A DNA stretch of 64,000 nucleotides from Clostridia bacterium (GTDB lineage: Bacteria; Bacillota; Clostridia; Oscillospirales; Acutalibacteraceae): contig JAFULG010000080.1 of NCBI GenBank assembly GCA_017473435.1, positions 1 through 64,000 on the forward strand, in the 5' to 3' direction. Below, piece by piece: positions 40,286 through 49,280 of this stretch; position 1 is the stretch's first letter; every line of letters begins with the position of its first letter. The position numbers and the translations under genes were made by a program. The notes below the pieces were generated by a model. That model saw nothing but the letters and a program-made list of their open reading frames with translations, was not told where the DNA came from and searched no databases.

Positions 40286-42565
40286 TTATCGGCAGTCGTT
40301 CTGAGCTTTATAATAGTTCATAAGGCAGCCCTCGAGGATGATAGTCTTTTCTTCCTCGGTAAGGCCCTTGACATAAAGGGTGATATCCTCAACGCCATCC
40401 TTGGTGATTACCTTTGCAGGAATTTCCTCAATGCCGTTTCTGATCTTTTCACGGATGCCGGGAACAAAAACATAATCACCGTCAGAATAATTGAACTCTC
40501 TGTCCTTATCAATAGTAAAGGGCAGAATACCCCAGTTGATGCAGTTGCTGCGATAGCGCTTTGTAGCAAACTCATAGCAGATATTTCCGAAGCCGCCAAG
40601 CACCTTCTGACAGGATGCCGCCTGCTCTCTTGCAGAACCGTCACCGGGACGGCAGGCAAACACGCATGAACCGAACTGAGTGTGCTTTGCTGCTTCATCG
40701 GCGTTATCTGTTACCCTTGCAAGAATCTCGTTGACCTCTGCGCTTTCACCTTCTCTTCTCTTCTTTTCCTCAGCTGCAACAGCCTTTGCTCTGCCTACAT
40801 ATTCGGGAATACGGCGAGAAAGAGCAAACTCGGCAAGCCTTAAAGGATTTGAACGGTAGGAAGAGGTTTCACCCGAGGGAATAAGCTCGTCGGTGGTTGT
40901 AACATCATCGTGGATAACCGCGGCTAACTTAAGAAGCAGATTTTCTTCAAGCTCATACATCGCAGGCCAATCGGTAATATTGGGACCGAGCTTAAGCTCA
41001 TAGTCTGCCTGAGCCTTACCGAAGCCCTGATAAACTCTCTTTTCATAAATACCCTTTTCAAAGGTATATTCCTTATCATATTCGGGGATTTCCACATCAG
41101 TTGCAGCAGTGAGCACACCCTTGTTGAGTGCTGTTGCGGCAATGGAGCGTGTATCCATAAGTGCAACGGAGGCAAGCTGACCGTCAGAGGGCTTACTGCC
41201 TTCACGGTTGGGGAAGTTACGGGTTGTGTGTCTTATTGAAATACCGTTATTTGCAGGTACATCACCTGCACCGAAGCAAGGACCGCAGAAGCAAGGCTTG
41301 AATACTGCGCCGGCTTCAAGAAGCTTACCCTGAACACCGTTTTTAATAAGAGCGAGGTTAACAGGTGTGCTTGAAGGATAAACGGAAAGGTTGAAATATC
41401 CGTCTCCTATATCCTTACCCTCAAGGATTGCCGCCGCCTCACAGATATTTTCAAACATACCGCCTGCACAGCCTGCGATAATGCCCTGGTCAACAATAAT
41501 TTTTCCGTCCCTGATTTTATCCTTAAGGCGGAAGTCTACCTTGTCACCAAACTGTGCCTTTGCAGCTTTTTCAACCTCGTAGAGGATTTCAGGATTCTGC
41601 TGAAGCTCGTGAACGGTATAAGCGTTTGAAGGATGGAAGGGAAGAGCAATCATGCTTTCTATTTTACTTAAGTCTACACGGATTGCCATATCATAGTATG
41701 CAACCCTTTCAGGCTTCATTTCCTTATACTCATCGGGTCTTGCATGAGTGATGAAGTATTCCTTAACCTTTTCGTCGGTCTCCCAGATTGAGGAAAGGCA
41801 GGCAGTTTCCGTTGTCATGACATCAATGCCGATACGGAAATCCATAGAAAGATTTTCAACGCCGGGGCCTACAAATTCAAGCACCTTATTTGTAACAAGA
41901 CCCTGCTTGAATACTGCACCGCAAAGTGCAATAGCAACGTCGTGAGGTCCTACACCCGGCTTTGGTGCATTTTCAAGGTATACGAGCACAACCTCAGGAG
42001 GATTTACGTCCCAGGTGTTTTTAAGAAGCTGCTTTACAAGCTCAGGTCCGCCCTCGCCTACCGCCATTGTACCGAGAGCACCGTAACGGGTATGGCTGTC
42101 TGAGCCGAGAATCATCTTGCCGCAGCCTGCCATCATTTCACGGGCATACTGATGAATAACCGCCTGATTTGCAGGCACGTAGATACCACCGTATTTTTTA
42201 GCGGCAGAAAGGCCGAAAACGTGGTCGTCTTCGTTAATTGTTCCGCCTACAGCACAAAGGCTGTTGTGGCAGTTTGTCATTGCATAGGGAATTGGAAATT
42301 CCTTAAGACCGCTTGCTCTTGCTGTCTGGATAATGCCTACATAGGTGATGTCGTGAGAAATAAGAGCATCGAATTTTATTCTCATTTTCTCATCGTCGGG
42401 TTTAGTGTTATGAGCATTGAGGATTGAATAGGCAAGAGTTCCGTTTCTGTCCTTACGGGGACAAAGCCCCATTGCTTCAAGCTGAGCTCTTTGCTCTTGT
42501 TCTGTTCCGTTTATAAGTGTTCTGCCATCTACAAGGTGAACACCGTTTTTTATAATTTCAAGCAT
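40286..42565 (-). CDS. Aconitase-superfamily hydratase
   Basis: 759 residues. The three Fe-S cysteines of the aconitase superfamily are represented by NCHNSLC-like, CFCGPCFGAG and adjacent motifs, and GSDSHTRYGALGTMAVGEGG is the typical substrate-side signature. A swivel-domain segment (TRNFPNREGS, YRSNCINWGILPF) completes the fold. It resembles the YbhJ-type hydratase group more than classical AcnA. Reaction unknown. Last gene of a probable malQ-42590-hydratase operon (24-base gap). Confidence 0.85.
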   Translation of the reverse strand: MLEIIKNGVHLVDGRTLINGTEQEQRAQLEAMGLCPRKDRNGTLAYSILNAHNTKPDDEKMRIKFDALISHDITYVGIIQTARASGLKEFPIPYAMTNCHNSLCAVGGTINEDDHVFGLSAAKKYGGIYVPANQAVIHQYAREMMAGCGKMILGSDSHTRYGALGTMAVGEGGPELVKQLLKNTWDVNPPEVVLVYLENAPKPGVGPHDVAIALCGAVFKQGLVTNKVLEFVGPGVENLSMDFRIGIDVMTTETACLSSIWETDEKVKEYFITHARPDEYKEMKPERVAYYDMAIRVDLSKIESMIALPFHPSNAYTVHELQQNPEILYEVEKAAKAQFGDKVDFRLKDKIRDGKIIVDQGIIAGCAGGMFENICEAAAILEGKDIGDGYFNLSVYPSSTPVNLALIKNGVQGKLLEAGAVFKPCFCGPCFGAGDVPANNGISIRHTTRNFPNREGSKPSDGQLASVALMDTRSIAATALNKGVLTAATDVEIPEYDKEYTFEKGIYEKRVYQGFGKAQADYELKLGPNITDWPAMYELEENLLLKLAAVIHDDVTTTDELIPSGETSSYRSNPLRLAEFALSRRIPEYVGRAKAVAAEEKKRREGESAEVNEILARVTDNADEAAKHTQFGSCVFACRPGDGSAREQAASCQKVLGGFGNICYEFATKRYRSNCINWGILPFTIDKDREFNYSDGDYVFVPGIREKIRNGIEEIPAKVITKDGVEDITLYVKGLTEEEKTIILEGCLMNYYKAQNDCR

Positions 42566-42589
42566 AATTTACATCCTTTCTTAAGGGCT

Positions 42590-42919
42590 TTAATCAAAAA
42601 TTACATCCTTGTATTTACCTTTTTTATTTCTGGGATATTCGCGTATTCTGCTGACATAATCGGGATTGATTATCTGAAGATTTTCCTTTTCTTCTATAAG
42701 TATGCCGTTTTCACCAATCTCTTTAACTGTACCGACAACCTGACTGTTAAAGGTATAAAAAATACATCTTTTACCTATAAACTGTTCAGCTAATTTAAGC
42801 ATATCCTTTCCGCTTCCTTTCCTTTTGCTTATCATTCTTTTTATAATATACTGCTTCTGCTGTCTGAAAATTATAAAAAGAATTGCAAATAAAAATATTA
42901 CACTGAAATAGCTTTCCAT
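42590..42919 (-). CDS. Small protein with one membrane segment and a short beta domain
   Basis: 109 residues. An N-terminal hydrophobic segment (residues 5-18, FSVIFLFAILFIIF) is followed by a basic stretch and a compact domain with GKRCIFYTFNSQVVGTVKEI and VSRIREYP, which looks like a small Sm- or SH3-like beta barrel. Such proteins occur in many Firmicutes (possibly the DUF6897 group, from memory). An internal ATG at about residue 40 (MLKLAEQFIGKR), preceded by a GGAAAGGA-like site, could give a soluble form. Lies between malQ and the hydratase. Confidence 0.6.
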   Translation of the reverse strand: MESYFSVIFLFAILFIIFRQQKQYIIKRMISKRKGSGKDMLKLAEQFIGKRCIFYTFNSQVVGTVKEIGENGILIEEKENLQIINPDYVSRIREYPRNKKGKYKDVIFD

Positions 42920-42965
42920 AATTACTCCTGTTTTACAATTGCTGAAGACAGGCTCTACTGCCTGT

Positions 42966-44474
42966 TCATCTGCGATAAACCCAGTTTATCTCTGCAAAGT
43001 ATCTCTTGTCAATTCCTGCAAGTCCTTCCTCACCGATGCGGAAAGCCCAGTTTTCCTCACTTGTACCGGGGATGTTCATTCTCGCATCCTTACCGTAGCC
43101 GCACATATCCTGAACGGCAACAATAGCAATTTTTGAACTTGAACGCCAGACCGCTTCAATTACTGCACGGCAGGAGGGACTGTAGTGTCCGCCCTCTCCC
43201 CAGTTATTACCGCCGAAGCAGCAGTAACGAAGTGCAAAGGCTCTCTCTCTTTCACTTGCATCCCAGAGCCAACCGAGAATTGTATTGTTATCGTGAGTTC
43301 CTACATAGGCAACACTGTTCAAGGGATAGTTATGAGGCAGGTGCGTACTGTCTCCGTCGGGATCAAAGCCGAACTGAATAACCCTCATTCCCGGGAAGCC
43401 CGTATCGGAAAGCAGCTTTATAACATCCTCTCCGAAGGTACCGAGATCCTCGGCAATAATGGGAAGGTTTACAAATTCATCCCTGAATGCCTCAAAAAGT
43501 CTGATTCCGGGACCGTCAATCCACTCGCCGTTTTTGGCGGTTTTGCTTTCGGCAGGAACTGCCCAATAAGAAGCAAAGGCGCGGAAGTGGTCAATTCTTA
43601 TCCGGTCAAAAAGCTTAAGCGAATGAGCAAGACGGTTTTTCCACCATCTGAAGCCGTTATTCTCCATTTTCTTCCAATCATAAAGAGGATTACCCCAGAG
43701 CTGTCCGTCCTCGGAGAAATAATCGGGAGGAACACCTGCAACAAAGGAGGGCGCAAGACTCTTTTCATTTATCTGAAACTCATCTCTGTTTGCCCACAGG
43801 TCAGCACTGTCACGGCTTACATATATGGGCATATCACCCATAAGCTCTATACCGATGCTGTTAGCATATTCCTTAAGCGCTCTGAACTGGGTAAAGAAAA
43901 TATATTGAGCAAAAATGTAAAAGTCAATTTCACTCTTATATTTATCTTTAAGCTTAAGAGCTTCCTCATACTTAATATATTCTTCCGGCCACTCCCACCA
44001 GGGTTTAAGCTCAAAGCTATCCTTGAGCACCATAAAATAAGCGTAAGGAAGCACCCACTCATTCTGTGAGGCGAAAATATCGACAATCGCCTTTGTGTCG
44101 CTGTCAATACGGCTGAAGGCTCTTCTCAGAGTCAGAAGCCTTTTTTCAAAGGCAAAGCTGTAATTTGCAATATACCTTGATCCGCTGTACTCGTTCTCTT
44201 TAAGCTCAGACTCCGTAATGAATCCGCTTTCAAAAAGCAGGTACGGGTCAATAAGTGCAATATTCCCTGCAAAGGCACTGTTTGAGCAGTAAGGTGAGCC
44301 ACTCATATCAACGGGATTCAGAGGCAAGGTCTGCCAGAGAGAAAAACCCATCTCCCGAAGAGAGTCTGCAAAGGCTTTTGCTTCTTTACCCATTGTACCC
44401 GTGGCATATTTCCCCGGCAAGCTTGAAATGTGCATCAGCACGCCGCCGCATCTTCTGTTGTTCATTGGTTTCAC
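42966..44474 (-). CDS. malQ: 4-alpha-glucanotransferase
   Basis: 502 residues, GH77. GVLMHISSLPGKYATGTMG at the N-terminus, RIDHFRAFASYWAVPA with the nucleophile region, EDLGTFGEDV and GTHDNNT near the C-terminus. It disproportionates malto-oligosaccharides in glycogen or starch use. The start is GTG at 44474 with AAGGA ten bases upstream, or the ATG three codons later. First gene of the operon; promoter at 44516. Confidence 0.96.
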   Translation of the reverse strand: MKPMNNRRCGGVLMHISSLPGKYATGTMGKEAKAFADSLREMGFSLWQTLPLNPVDMSGSPYCSNSAFAGNIALIDPYLLFESGFITESELKENEYSGSRYIANYSFAFEKRLLTLRRAFSRIDSDTKAIVDIFASQNEWVLPYAYFMVLKDSFELKPWWEWPEEYIKYEEALKLKDKYKSEIDFYIFAQYIFFTQFRALKEYANSIGIELMGDMPIYVSRDSADLWANRDEFQINEKSLAPSFVAGVPPDYFSEDGQLWGNPLYDWKKMENNGFRWWKNRLAHSLKLFDRIRIDHFRAFASYWAVPAESKTAKNGEWIDGPGIRLFEAFRDEFVNLPIIAEDLGTFGEDVIKLLSDTGFPGMRVIQFGFDPDGDSTHLPHNYPLNSVAYVGTHDNNTILGWLWDASERERAFALRYCCFGGNNWGEGGHYSPSCRAVIEAVWRSSSKIAIVAVQDMCGYGKDARMNIPGTSEENWAFRIGEEGLAGIDKRYFAEINWVYRR

Positions 44475-44515
44475 ATCCGTTTTGTCCTTAGGGTAATTTT
44501 TTTAAATTAAACTAT

Positions 44516-44544
44516 ATTATACATTTATGTTATTTATGTTTCAA
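44516..44544 (-). promoter_or_regulatory. Promoter of malQ
   Basis: Minus strand TTGAAA (44539-44544), 17 bases, TATAAT (44516-44521). Confidence 0.65.
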
Positions 44545-44659
44545 GAGGTTAAAACGAAAAAATACAAAAAGGTAAATTGTCCTTATGTTACATAATTTAA
44601 ATATTTATTTTAAAATTGTTGTATACTATTGAATTATTTGATAATTATGACTTTTTTCA

Positions 44660-44687
44660 TTGACAAAAATACAACACCGTGTATAAT
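44660..44687 (+). promoter_or_regulatory. Promoter of the 44729 membrane protein gene
   Basis: TTGACA (44660-44665), 16 bases, TATAAT (44682-44687). It makes the upstream ATG at 44690 too close to the transcription start. Confidence 0.75.
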
Positions 44688-44728
44688 TTATGTATTCGTG
44701 TTGCAAAAAAATAATTGGAGGTAAAAAA

Positions 44729-45325
44729 ATGAGTCACGGAACAAATCAGAACGAAACATTTCAGCTTTTTCATAAGCCGTCAAAATCAAAGATGAAGGTA
44801 CTTACTCTGGTATTTATATGGATTGCGATATGGAATGTAATATACCAGTATCTTCATTCCGCACATCTTCTTCATTTTGAAATCGGATCGCTCAGCCTCG
44901 GCGTTGAAAACTGGGCATTCTTTGCGGCAGTAACGCTTTTCTTTATGCAGGAGGAGTTATCCTACAAGGACCGCTTCTGGCACACTCTTTGTGGCGGTAC
45001 GGTAGGTCTTTTACTTGCAGGCGGAGTTGTTGCCACCGTAGGAGCACTTATGAAGCAAGGTCTTGACCACGCAACTGCAGCTTCAATCCCCCTTGTAATC
45101 GTCGTTGCCGCTCTTATTCTTCTACATCCCTGCATTCCCCTTTTCTTTAATAATGTAGGCTTCATTTATCTTATCGTTGCCTTTGTAAAATCTGATGTAA
45201 TGCTTGAAAATCTCCCATCTTACATACTCTCACTTGCACTCGGCTCGATTATTCTCAACCTCGGTTGCAGCTTCGTTATCAATCAGTATACAAAGCTTTT
45301 ACAGAAAAAGACTGCAAAAAAATAA
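44729..45325 (+). CDS. Integral membrane protein, unknown function
   Basis: 198 residues from the ATG at 44729 (GGAGG upstream). A polar N-terminus of about 25 residues is followed by five or so hydrophobic segments with short charged links. The general plan recalls DUF1097-like membrane proteins, but I do not recognise a signature. Conserved-looking features are HTLCGGTVGLLLAG and ILLHPCIPLFFN. Monocistronic, with a terminator at 45343-45376. Confidence 0.75.
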   Translation: MSHGTNQNETFQLFHKPSKSKMKVLTLVFIWIAIWNVIYQYLHSAHLLHFEIGSLSLGVENWAFFAAVTLFFMQEELSYKDRFWHTLCGGTVGLLLAGGVVATVGALMKQGLDHATAASIPLVIVVAALILLHPCIPLFFNNVGFIYLIVAFVKSDVMLENLPSYILSLALGSIILNLGCSFVINQYTKLLQKKTAKK

Positions 45326-45342
45326 ACTTAGCAAAAGCATTT

Positions 45343-45376
45343 TCCTCCTGTCGGGTGCGGGAGGAATTTTTCTTTA
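45343..45376 (+). terminator. Terminator of the 44729 gene
   Basis: TTCCTCC/GGAGGAA with a 10-nt loop and TTTTT. Confidence 0.75.
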
Positions 45377-45395
45377 TAATTTTTTAAAATTTCTA

Positions 45396-45424
45396 TTGAC
45401 AAGGTTGCCTCACCGTGCTATAAT
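45396..45424 (+). promoter_or_regulatory. Promoter of the glycine riboswitch-AGCS unit
   Basis: TTGACA (45396-45401), 17 bases, TATAAT (45419-45424). Confidence 0.85.
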
Positions 45425-45469
45425 CCACAACAATATATAAATACCCCTGCGAAGCTTTCTGAATCGTTC

Positions 45470-45650
45470 GAAACAGGAAGTGAAGGGAACTCTGGAGAAT
45501 CCCGTGGCTTTAAGTTAAACGGGTGCCGAAGGTGTAAGGCGAAAGCTGAATCTCTCAGGCAAAAGGATAGAGTCAATATTAATGCATAAAAGCGTCAGTT
45601 TATGCATATTGATTTTCCGGAGTTGCTGTTTATATAGCAACTTATTTTTA
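45470..45650 (+). ncRNA. Glycine riboswitch, single aptamer, with downstream hairpins
   Basis: The aptamer at about 45485-45575 shows ACTCTGGAGA, GGGTGCCGAAGG and CTCTCAGGCAAAAGGATAGAGT, the classical glycine motif; ACTCT pairs with AGAGT. I see only one full aptamer, with extra pairing sequence before it. Downstream are the inverted repeats ATGCATAAA/TTTATGCAT and GTTGCT/AGCAAC, the latter followed by TTATTTTTATTTT, a likely terminator. Known members usually switch on glycine use or export when glycine is high, which suits the symporter that follows. Confidence 0.88.
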
Positions 45651-45686
45651 TTTTATAGCGGCTAAAAACCGCAAGGAGGACAAAAA

Positions 45687-47051
45687 ATGGACGCATTACT
45701 CAAGATTGTTCAGACAATCAACATGTACCTCTCCGATTACATTCTTATCATTCTCTTAATCGGTGCAGGTCTTTATTTCACCGTAAGAACACGCTTTGTT
45801 CAGGTGCGCTGCTTCGGCGAAGGCTTAAAACAGGTGTTCGGCGGAATTTTCAAAAAAGAGAAAAATTCAGGTATCAACTCTTTCCAGGCTCTTGCAACTG
45901 CAGTTGCTGCTCAGGTTGGTACCGGTAACATAGTAGGTGCCTGCGGCGCTATTCTCGTCGGCGGACCCGGTGCTATCTTCTGGATGTGGATTATCGCATT
46001 CTTCGGTATGGCAACAATCTATGCTGAAGCAGTCCTTGCTCAGGATACAAAGGTAAAGCAGACTGACGGCACATATGCAGGCGGTCCTGTTTACTACATC
46101 AAAAAGGCTTTCCCCAACGGCTTCGGTACATTCCTTGCTAAATTCTTTGCAATTTCAGCATTCCTTGCCCTCGGCTTTATGGGCGCAATGGTTCAGTCAA
46201 ACTCTATCGGCGAATCAATGGCAACCGCATTCTCAATTCCCTCTTGGGTTGTAGGCGTTGTTGTAGCTGCTCTTTCCGCTCTCATCTTCCTCGGTGGTGC
46301 AAAGAGAATTGCTTCCGTAACAGAAAAGATTGTTCCCGTTATGGCAATCCTTTACCTTGTCGGCGGTATCATCATTCTTATTGCAAGAGCAAAGTACCTC
46401 CCCGAGTCTATCGGTATGATTTTCAAATATGCATTCCAGCCTGATGCAATCATCGGTGGCGGTATCGGTTACGCCCTCAAAACAGCTATCAGCCAGGGCG
46501 CAAAGAGAGGTCTTTTCTCCAACGAAGCAGGTATGGGTTCTACTCCCCACGCTCACGCTCTCGCAGAGGTTAAGAAGCCCCATGACCAGGGTGTTGCAGC
46601 TATGATCGGTGTATTCATTGACACCTTTGTTGTTCTTACAATGACAGGTCTTGTTGTTATCTCAACTCTCTACACCTCCGACGGCATCCTTGCTTCCGGC
46701 TCTGCAGACGGTGTTGCAAAAACAAATATGGCAATGCTTGCTTTCGGCAAGGTATTCGGCTCAACAGGCGCAGGAATCTTCGTTGCTATCTGCTTGTTCT
46801 TCTTCGCTTTCTCAACAATCATCAGCTGGAATTACTTCGGTAAAATCAACTTTGAAAATCTCTTCGGCAAGAAGAGCCTTCCCATTTACTACATCATCGC
46901 AACAGTATTTATCTTCCTTGGCTCACTTGCTTCAAACGACCTTGTTTGGGAGCTTACAGATATGTTCAACCAGCTTATGGTTCTTCCCAACGTAATTGCA
47001 ATCGTGGCCCTCGGCGGCATCGTTGCAAAGTCAGCAAAGAAAGACAAATAA
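45687..47051 (+). CDS. Sodium:alanine/glycine symporter (AGCS family)
   Basis: 454 residues, about ten membrane segments. GINSFQALATAVAAQVGTGNIVG and GAKRGLFSNEAGMGSTPHAHA are family signatures. It takes up alanine or glycine with sodium; the glycine riboswitch in its leader points to glycine. In this setting transport may also limit toxic glycine or feed GlyA. Ribosome binding site AAGGAGG. Terminator at 47069. Confidence 0.95.
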   Translation: MDALLKIVQTINMYLSDYILIILLIGAGLYFTVRTRFVQVRCFGEGLKQVFGGIFKKEKNSGINSFQALATAVAAQVGTGNIVGACGAILVGGPGAIFWMWIIAFFGMATIYAEAVLAQDTKVKQTDGTYAGGPVYYIKKAFPNGFGTFLAKFFAISAFLALGFMGAMVQSNSIGESMATAFSIPSWVVGVVVAALSALIFLGGAKRIASVTEKIVPVMAILYLVGGIIILIARAKYLPESIGMIFKYAFQPDAIIGGGIGYALKTAISQGAKRGLFSNEAGMGSTPHAHALAEVKKPHDQGVAAMIGVFIDTFVVLTMTGLVVISTLYTSDGILASGSADGVAKTNMAMLAFGKVFGSTGAGIFVAICLFFFAFSTIISWNYFGKINFENLFGKKSLPIYYIIATVFIFLGSLASNDLVWELTDMFNQLMVLPNVIAIVALGGIVAKSAKKDK

Positions 47052-47068
47052 TCAAATTTAAAACCACC

Positions 47069-47099
47069 TGCGGTCAGGCTTTTGCTCGGCCGCATTTTT
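47069..47099 (+). terminator. Terminator of the AGCS gene
   Basis: TGCGG/CCGCA extended by imperfect pairs, then TTTTT. Confidence 0.7.
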
Positions 47100-47175
47100 C
47101 TTTCTTCTCATATTGACAAAACCCTTGTAATACCTCATAATATAATTGTACAAAATAAAAAAGGAAGAAGATAGT

Positions 47176-47922
47176 ATGAAAAAAATAAAACTCATATCCG
47201 CCGCAACAGTTACAGCAATCTGCTCCGCTTTATGTATTTCTACAGTTGTGAAGGAGACTGTCATCCGCCGCCTGCCCGAGGGCTTTACCGTAACGGCTCA
47301 CACAGGCTGTGAGGGAACAAAGGACAACAGCCTTGAAAGCATCACAAAGGGTGCTGAAGCAGGTGCAGATATAGTTGAAATTGATCTTCATTTCCTTGAT
47401 GACGGCACACCTGTTTTAAGCCACAACAAGCCTGACGGAAAAACCGAACTTCCCACCTTTGAAAGCGCACTTCAGGCTCTTTGCGAACTCGATATCCGAA
47501 TGAACATTGACGTAAAAGCCACGGATAATATGGCAGAGGTTTATTCCCTTATAAAAAATTATAACCTTGTGGAAAAGGTCTTCTTCACCGGAATTGAAGA
47601 AATCAAGGTTCCCGTTATAAATTCCGCTGCACCGGGTATCCCCTATTTTCTTAACGTCGACGTTGACAAAAAGAAAAATACCGATTTCGACTATCTTAAT
47701 TCCCTGGTTGAAAAGGTCAGAGAATGTGGCGCAATCGGTATAAATATGAAGTTTACCGGTTGCTCTGACGAGCTTGTAAGATTTTTCAGAAGCGAAGGTC
47801 TGCTTGTATCCTTGTGGACGGCAAACAAAAAGAAGAATATGCTCAGTTGCATACGCCTTAAGCCTGATAATATCACAACAAGGAAGCCTTCCGTTCTTAA
47901 ATCAATTATCAACGAAAAATAA
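47176..47922 (+). CDS. Glycerophosphodiester phosphodiesterase-like protein
   Basis: 248 residues from the ATG at 47176. An N-terminal hydrophobic segment (LISAATVTAICSALCIS) suggests export or anchoring. The TIM-barrel GDPD motifs are partly kept: TAHTG for the usual AHRG, the metal ligands in IVEIDLH and the second His in VLSHN. The Arg that follows the first catalytic His in most GDPDs is Thr, and ENT is replaced by DNS. It may act on a different phosphodiester or be weakly active. Convergent with the orphan mini-protein gene. Confidence 0.75.
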   Translation: MKKIKLISAATVTAICSALCISTVVKETVIRRLPEGFTVTAHTGCEGTKDNSLESITKGAEAGADIVEIDLHFLDDGTPVLSHNKPDGKTELPTFESALQALCELDIRMNIDVKATDNMAEVYSLIKNYNLVEKVFFTGIEEIKVPVINSAAPGIPYFLNVDVDKKKNTDFDYLNSLVEKVRECGAIGINMKFTGCSDELVRFFRSEGLLVSLWTANKKKNMLSCIRLKPDNITTRKPSVLKSIINEK

Positions 47923-47965
47923 TAAGCACAATCAGTTTGTTTGTTCTGCTTATTTTTTACGCCCT

Positions 47966-48006
47966 ACAAAAAAACAAACCGCAGTTAAACTGCGGTTTTA
48001 TTTTTA
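47966..48006. terminator. Bidirectional terminator
   Basis: AAACCGCAG/CTGCGGTTT with a TTAAA loop and T-runs on both strands. It ends the GDPD-like gene (plus) and the orphan mini-protein gene (minus). Confidence 0.85.
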
Positions 48007-48009
48007 CTG

Positions 48010-48150
48010 TCAGATGCCGAAATCAAGATTAGGTGCATCCTCGGGAGGCCATGTATCGCCTTCGCCAAATACATACATAAGCCACTGAATAAGAGCTTCC
48101 ATAAAATCTATGAAGCTTTCCCAGACTTCTTTAGCAATATCCCAGTTCAT
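48010..48150 (-). CDS. Orphan acidic amphipathic mini-protein (46 aa), relative of the 10.4-12.3 kb cluster
   Basis: Unrecognised. 46 residues: amphipathic, Trp-rich helix EVWESFIDFMEALIQWLMYV, then GEGDTWPPEDAP and a short acidic tail. Net charge about -9, no Cys, no signal peptide. The core SFIDFMEALI follows the I-I-D-hydrophobic pattern of Ia, IIa and IIIa, and the helix-plus-acidic-tail plan is the same. AAGGAGT lies six bases before the ATG. Its promoter has the same -35, spacer and -10 as the cluster promoters. It shares a bidirectional terminator with the GDPD-like gene. Confidence 0.8.
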   Translation of the reverse strand: MNWDIAKEVWESFIDFMEALIQWLMYVFGEGDTWPPEDAPNLDFGI

Positions 48151-48226
48151 AGTACAACTCCTTCACAAAAACTATAATAAAGACCGTCAACGGGGGCTTA
48201 CCAACCCCTAAAATTTATCTGAGATT

Positions 48227-48255
48227 ATTTTACTACCTCTGCTAATATTTGTCAA
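48227..48255 (-). promoter_or_regulatory. Promoter of the orphan mini-protein gene
   Basis: Minus strand TTGACA (48250-48255), 17 bases, TAAAAT (48227-48232), as in units I-III. The leader of about 70 nt holds the hairpin GGGG/CCCC around 48193-48208. Confidence 0.75.
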
Positions 48256-48414
48256 TGATTATTTTTCAAAAAATTTACATTTGTAAGTTTTGCACATAAT
48301 ACAGAAAGAATATATTCGGATTTTACCTTAATAAGAATATATCAAACCGCAGATATTAACACTGAAAACCGCTTTTTCTATATATTTGTACATTCCTTTT
48401 GTTGATTTTTAATA

Positions 48415-48444
48415 TTGCCATTTCACAGCGCATAAATGTATAAT
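48415..48444 (+). promoter_or_regulatory. Promoter of the cytidylate kinase-like gene
   Basis: TTGCCA (48415-48420), 18 bases, TATAAT (48439-48444). The remaining 48256-48414 is AT-rich and holds nothing I recognise. Confidence 0.65.
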
Positions 48445-48475
48445 ATATATGTAATCCGCAAAGGAGGTCAGGTAT

Positions 48476-49078
48476 ATGAAAAAAATAATAACCGTAAGCC
48501 GTCAGTTCGGCTCAGGCGGACGAAGCATTGCAAAGGAGCTTGCGGCAAGGCTCGGATATTCCTACTACGACAGCGAGCTTACCGAAAGAGTTGCCCAGGA
48601 AACAGGCTTTGACCCCTCTTATATAGCAGATGCCGGTGAGTATGCTCCGGGCAGAAGTATACTTTCCTATGCTCTCGGAAGTGTCACTCCTCACGCTTCA
48701 TCGGGACATATGAGCGCAACCGACTATCTCTGGACAACCCAGAGCCGTATTATTACCGAGCTTGCCGAAAAGGGAAACTGTGTAATAGTAGGCAGATGTG
48801 CCGATTATATTCTGCGAAACCGCAACGACTGTCTTAACGTATTTATTCACGCCGACGACGAATACAGAGCAAAAAGAATCGTCGAGCTTTACGGAGTACG
48901 TGATAAGAGCCCTAAGAAACGCCTTGAAGAAAAGGACGGCAAGCGCAGCGTTAACTATAAATATTTTACCGGCCGGGAATGGGGTAAAATTGAAAACTAC
49001 CACCTTGCCCTGGACAGCAGTATTCTCGGCAGCGAGGGCTGTATAAAGCTTATTATTCAAGCTGCCGAAATTGAATAA
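48476..49078 (+). CDS. Cytidylate kinase-like family protein
   Basis: 200 residues. The Walker A region SRQFGSGGRSIAKELA lies at residues 8-23, followed by YYDSELTERVAQETG, as in the cytidylate kinase-like group that is common in Clostridia beside true Cmk. A basic GRCADYIL segment matches the NMP-kinase core. The substrate is unknown and it is unlikely to be the main Cmk. AAAGGAGGT ribosome binding site. Single gene. Confidence 0.85.
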   Translation: MKKIITVSRQFGSGGRSIAKELAARLGYSYYDSELTERVAQETGFDPSYIADAGEYAPGRSILSYALGSVTPHASSGHMSATDYLWTTQSRIITELAEKGNCVIVGRCADYILRNRNDCLNVFIHADDEYRAKRIVELYGVRDKSPKKRLEEKDGKRSVNYKYFTGREWGKIENYHLALDSSILGSEGCIKLIIQAAEIE

Positions 49079-49123
49079 CAGCAGGTGGAGTTTAATTAAT
49101 CACATAACAAAAAGCAAAAATAA

Positions 49124-49180
49124 AACAGATGTATATTCAGGTTGAAAAAGCGCCTGAAAATACATCTGTTTCTTGTTTTT
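49124..49180. terminator. Inverted repeat between convergent genes
   Basis: ACAGATGTATATTCAGG and its near-complement CCTGAAAATACATCTGT flank an 11-nt loop, followed by TTCTTGTTTTT on the plus strand. Probably ends the 48476 gene. Confidence 0.65.
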
Positions 49181-49207
49181 ATTTAAATTATTGAGTTACG
49201 CTAACTT

Positions 49208-49280
49208 TTTTCAGTATGTCCCCGACGGGCAGTCGTCACTTTTTGTGTATAAAAAGTGACACAAAAGAACCTTGCGCTTT
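49208..49280 (-). repeat. Stop-adjacent repeat, family A (diverged copy)
   Basis: Minus strand after the 49281 gene: AAGGTTCTTTTGT, hairpin GTCACTTTTT/AAAAAGTGAC with a different loop, then CTGCCCGTCGGGG. The layout is kept although most bases changed. Confidence 0.6.

Noticed and set aside
40244-40669. Plus-strand frame of 141 codons over the end of the hydratase gene
   Set aside because: Shadow of a clearly homologous minus-strand gene; no ribosome binding site.
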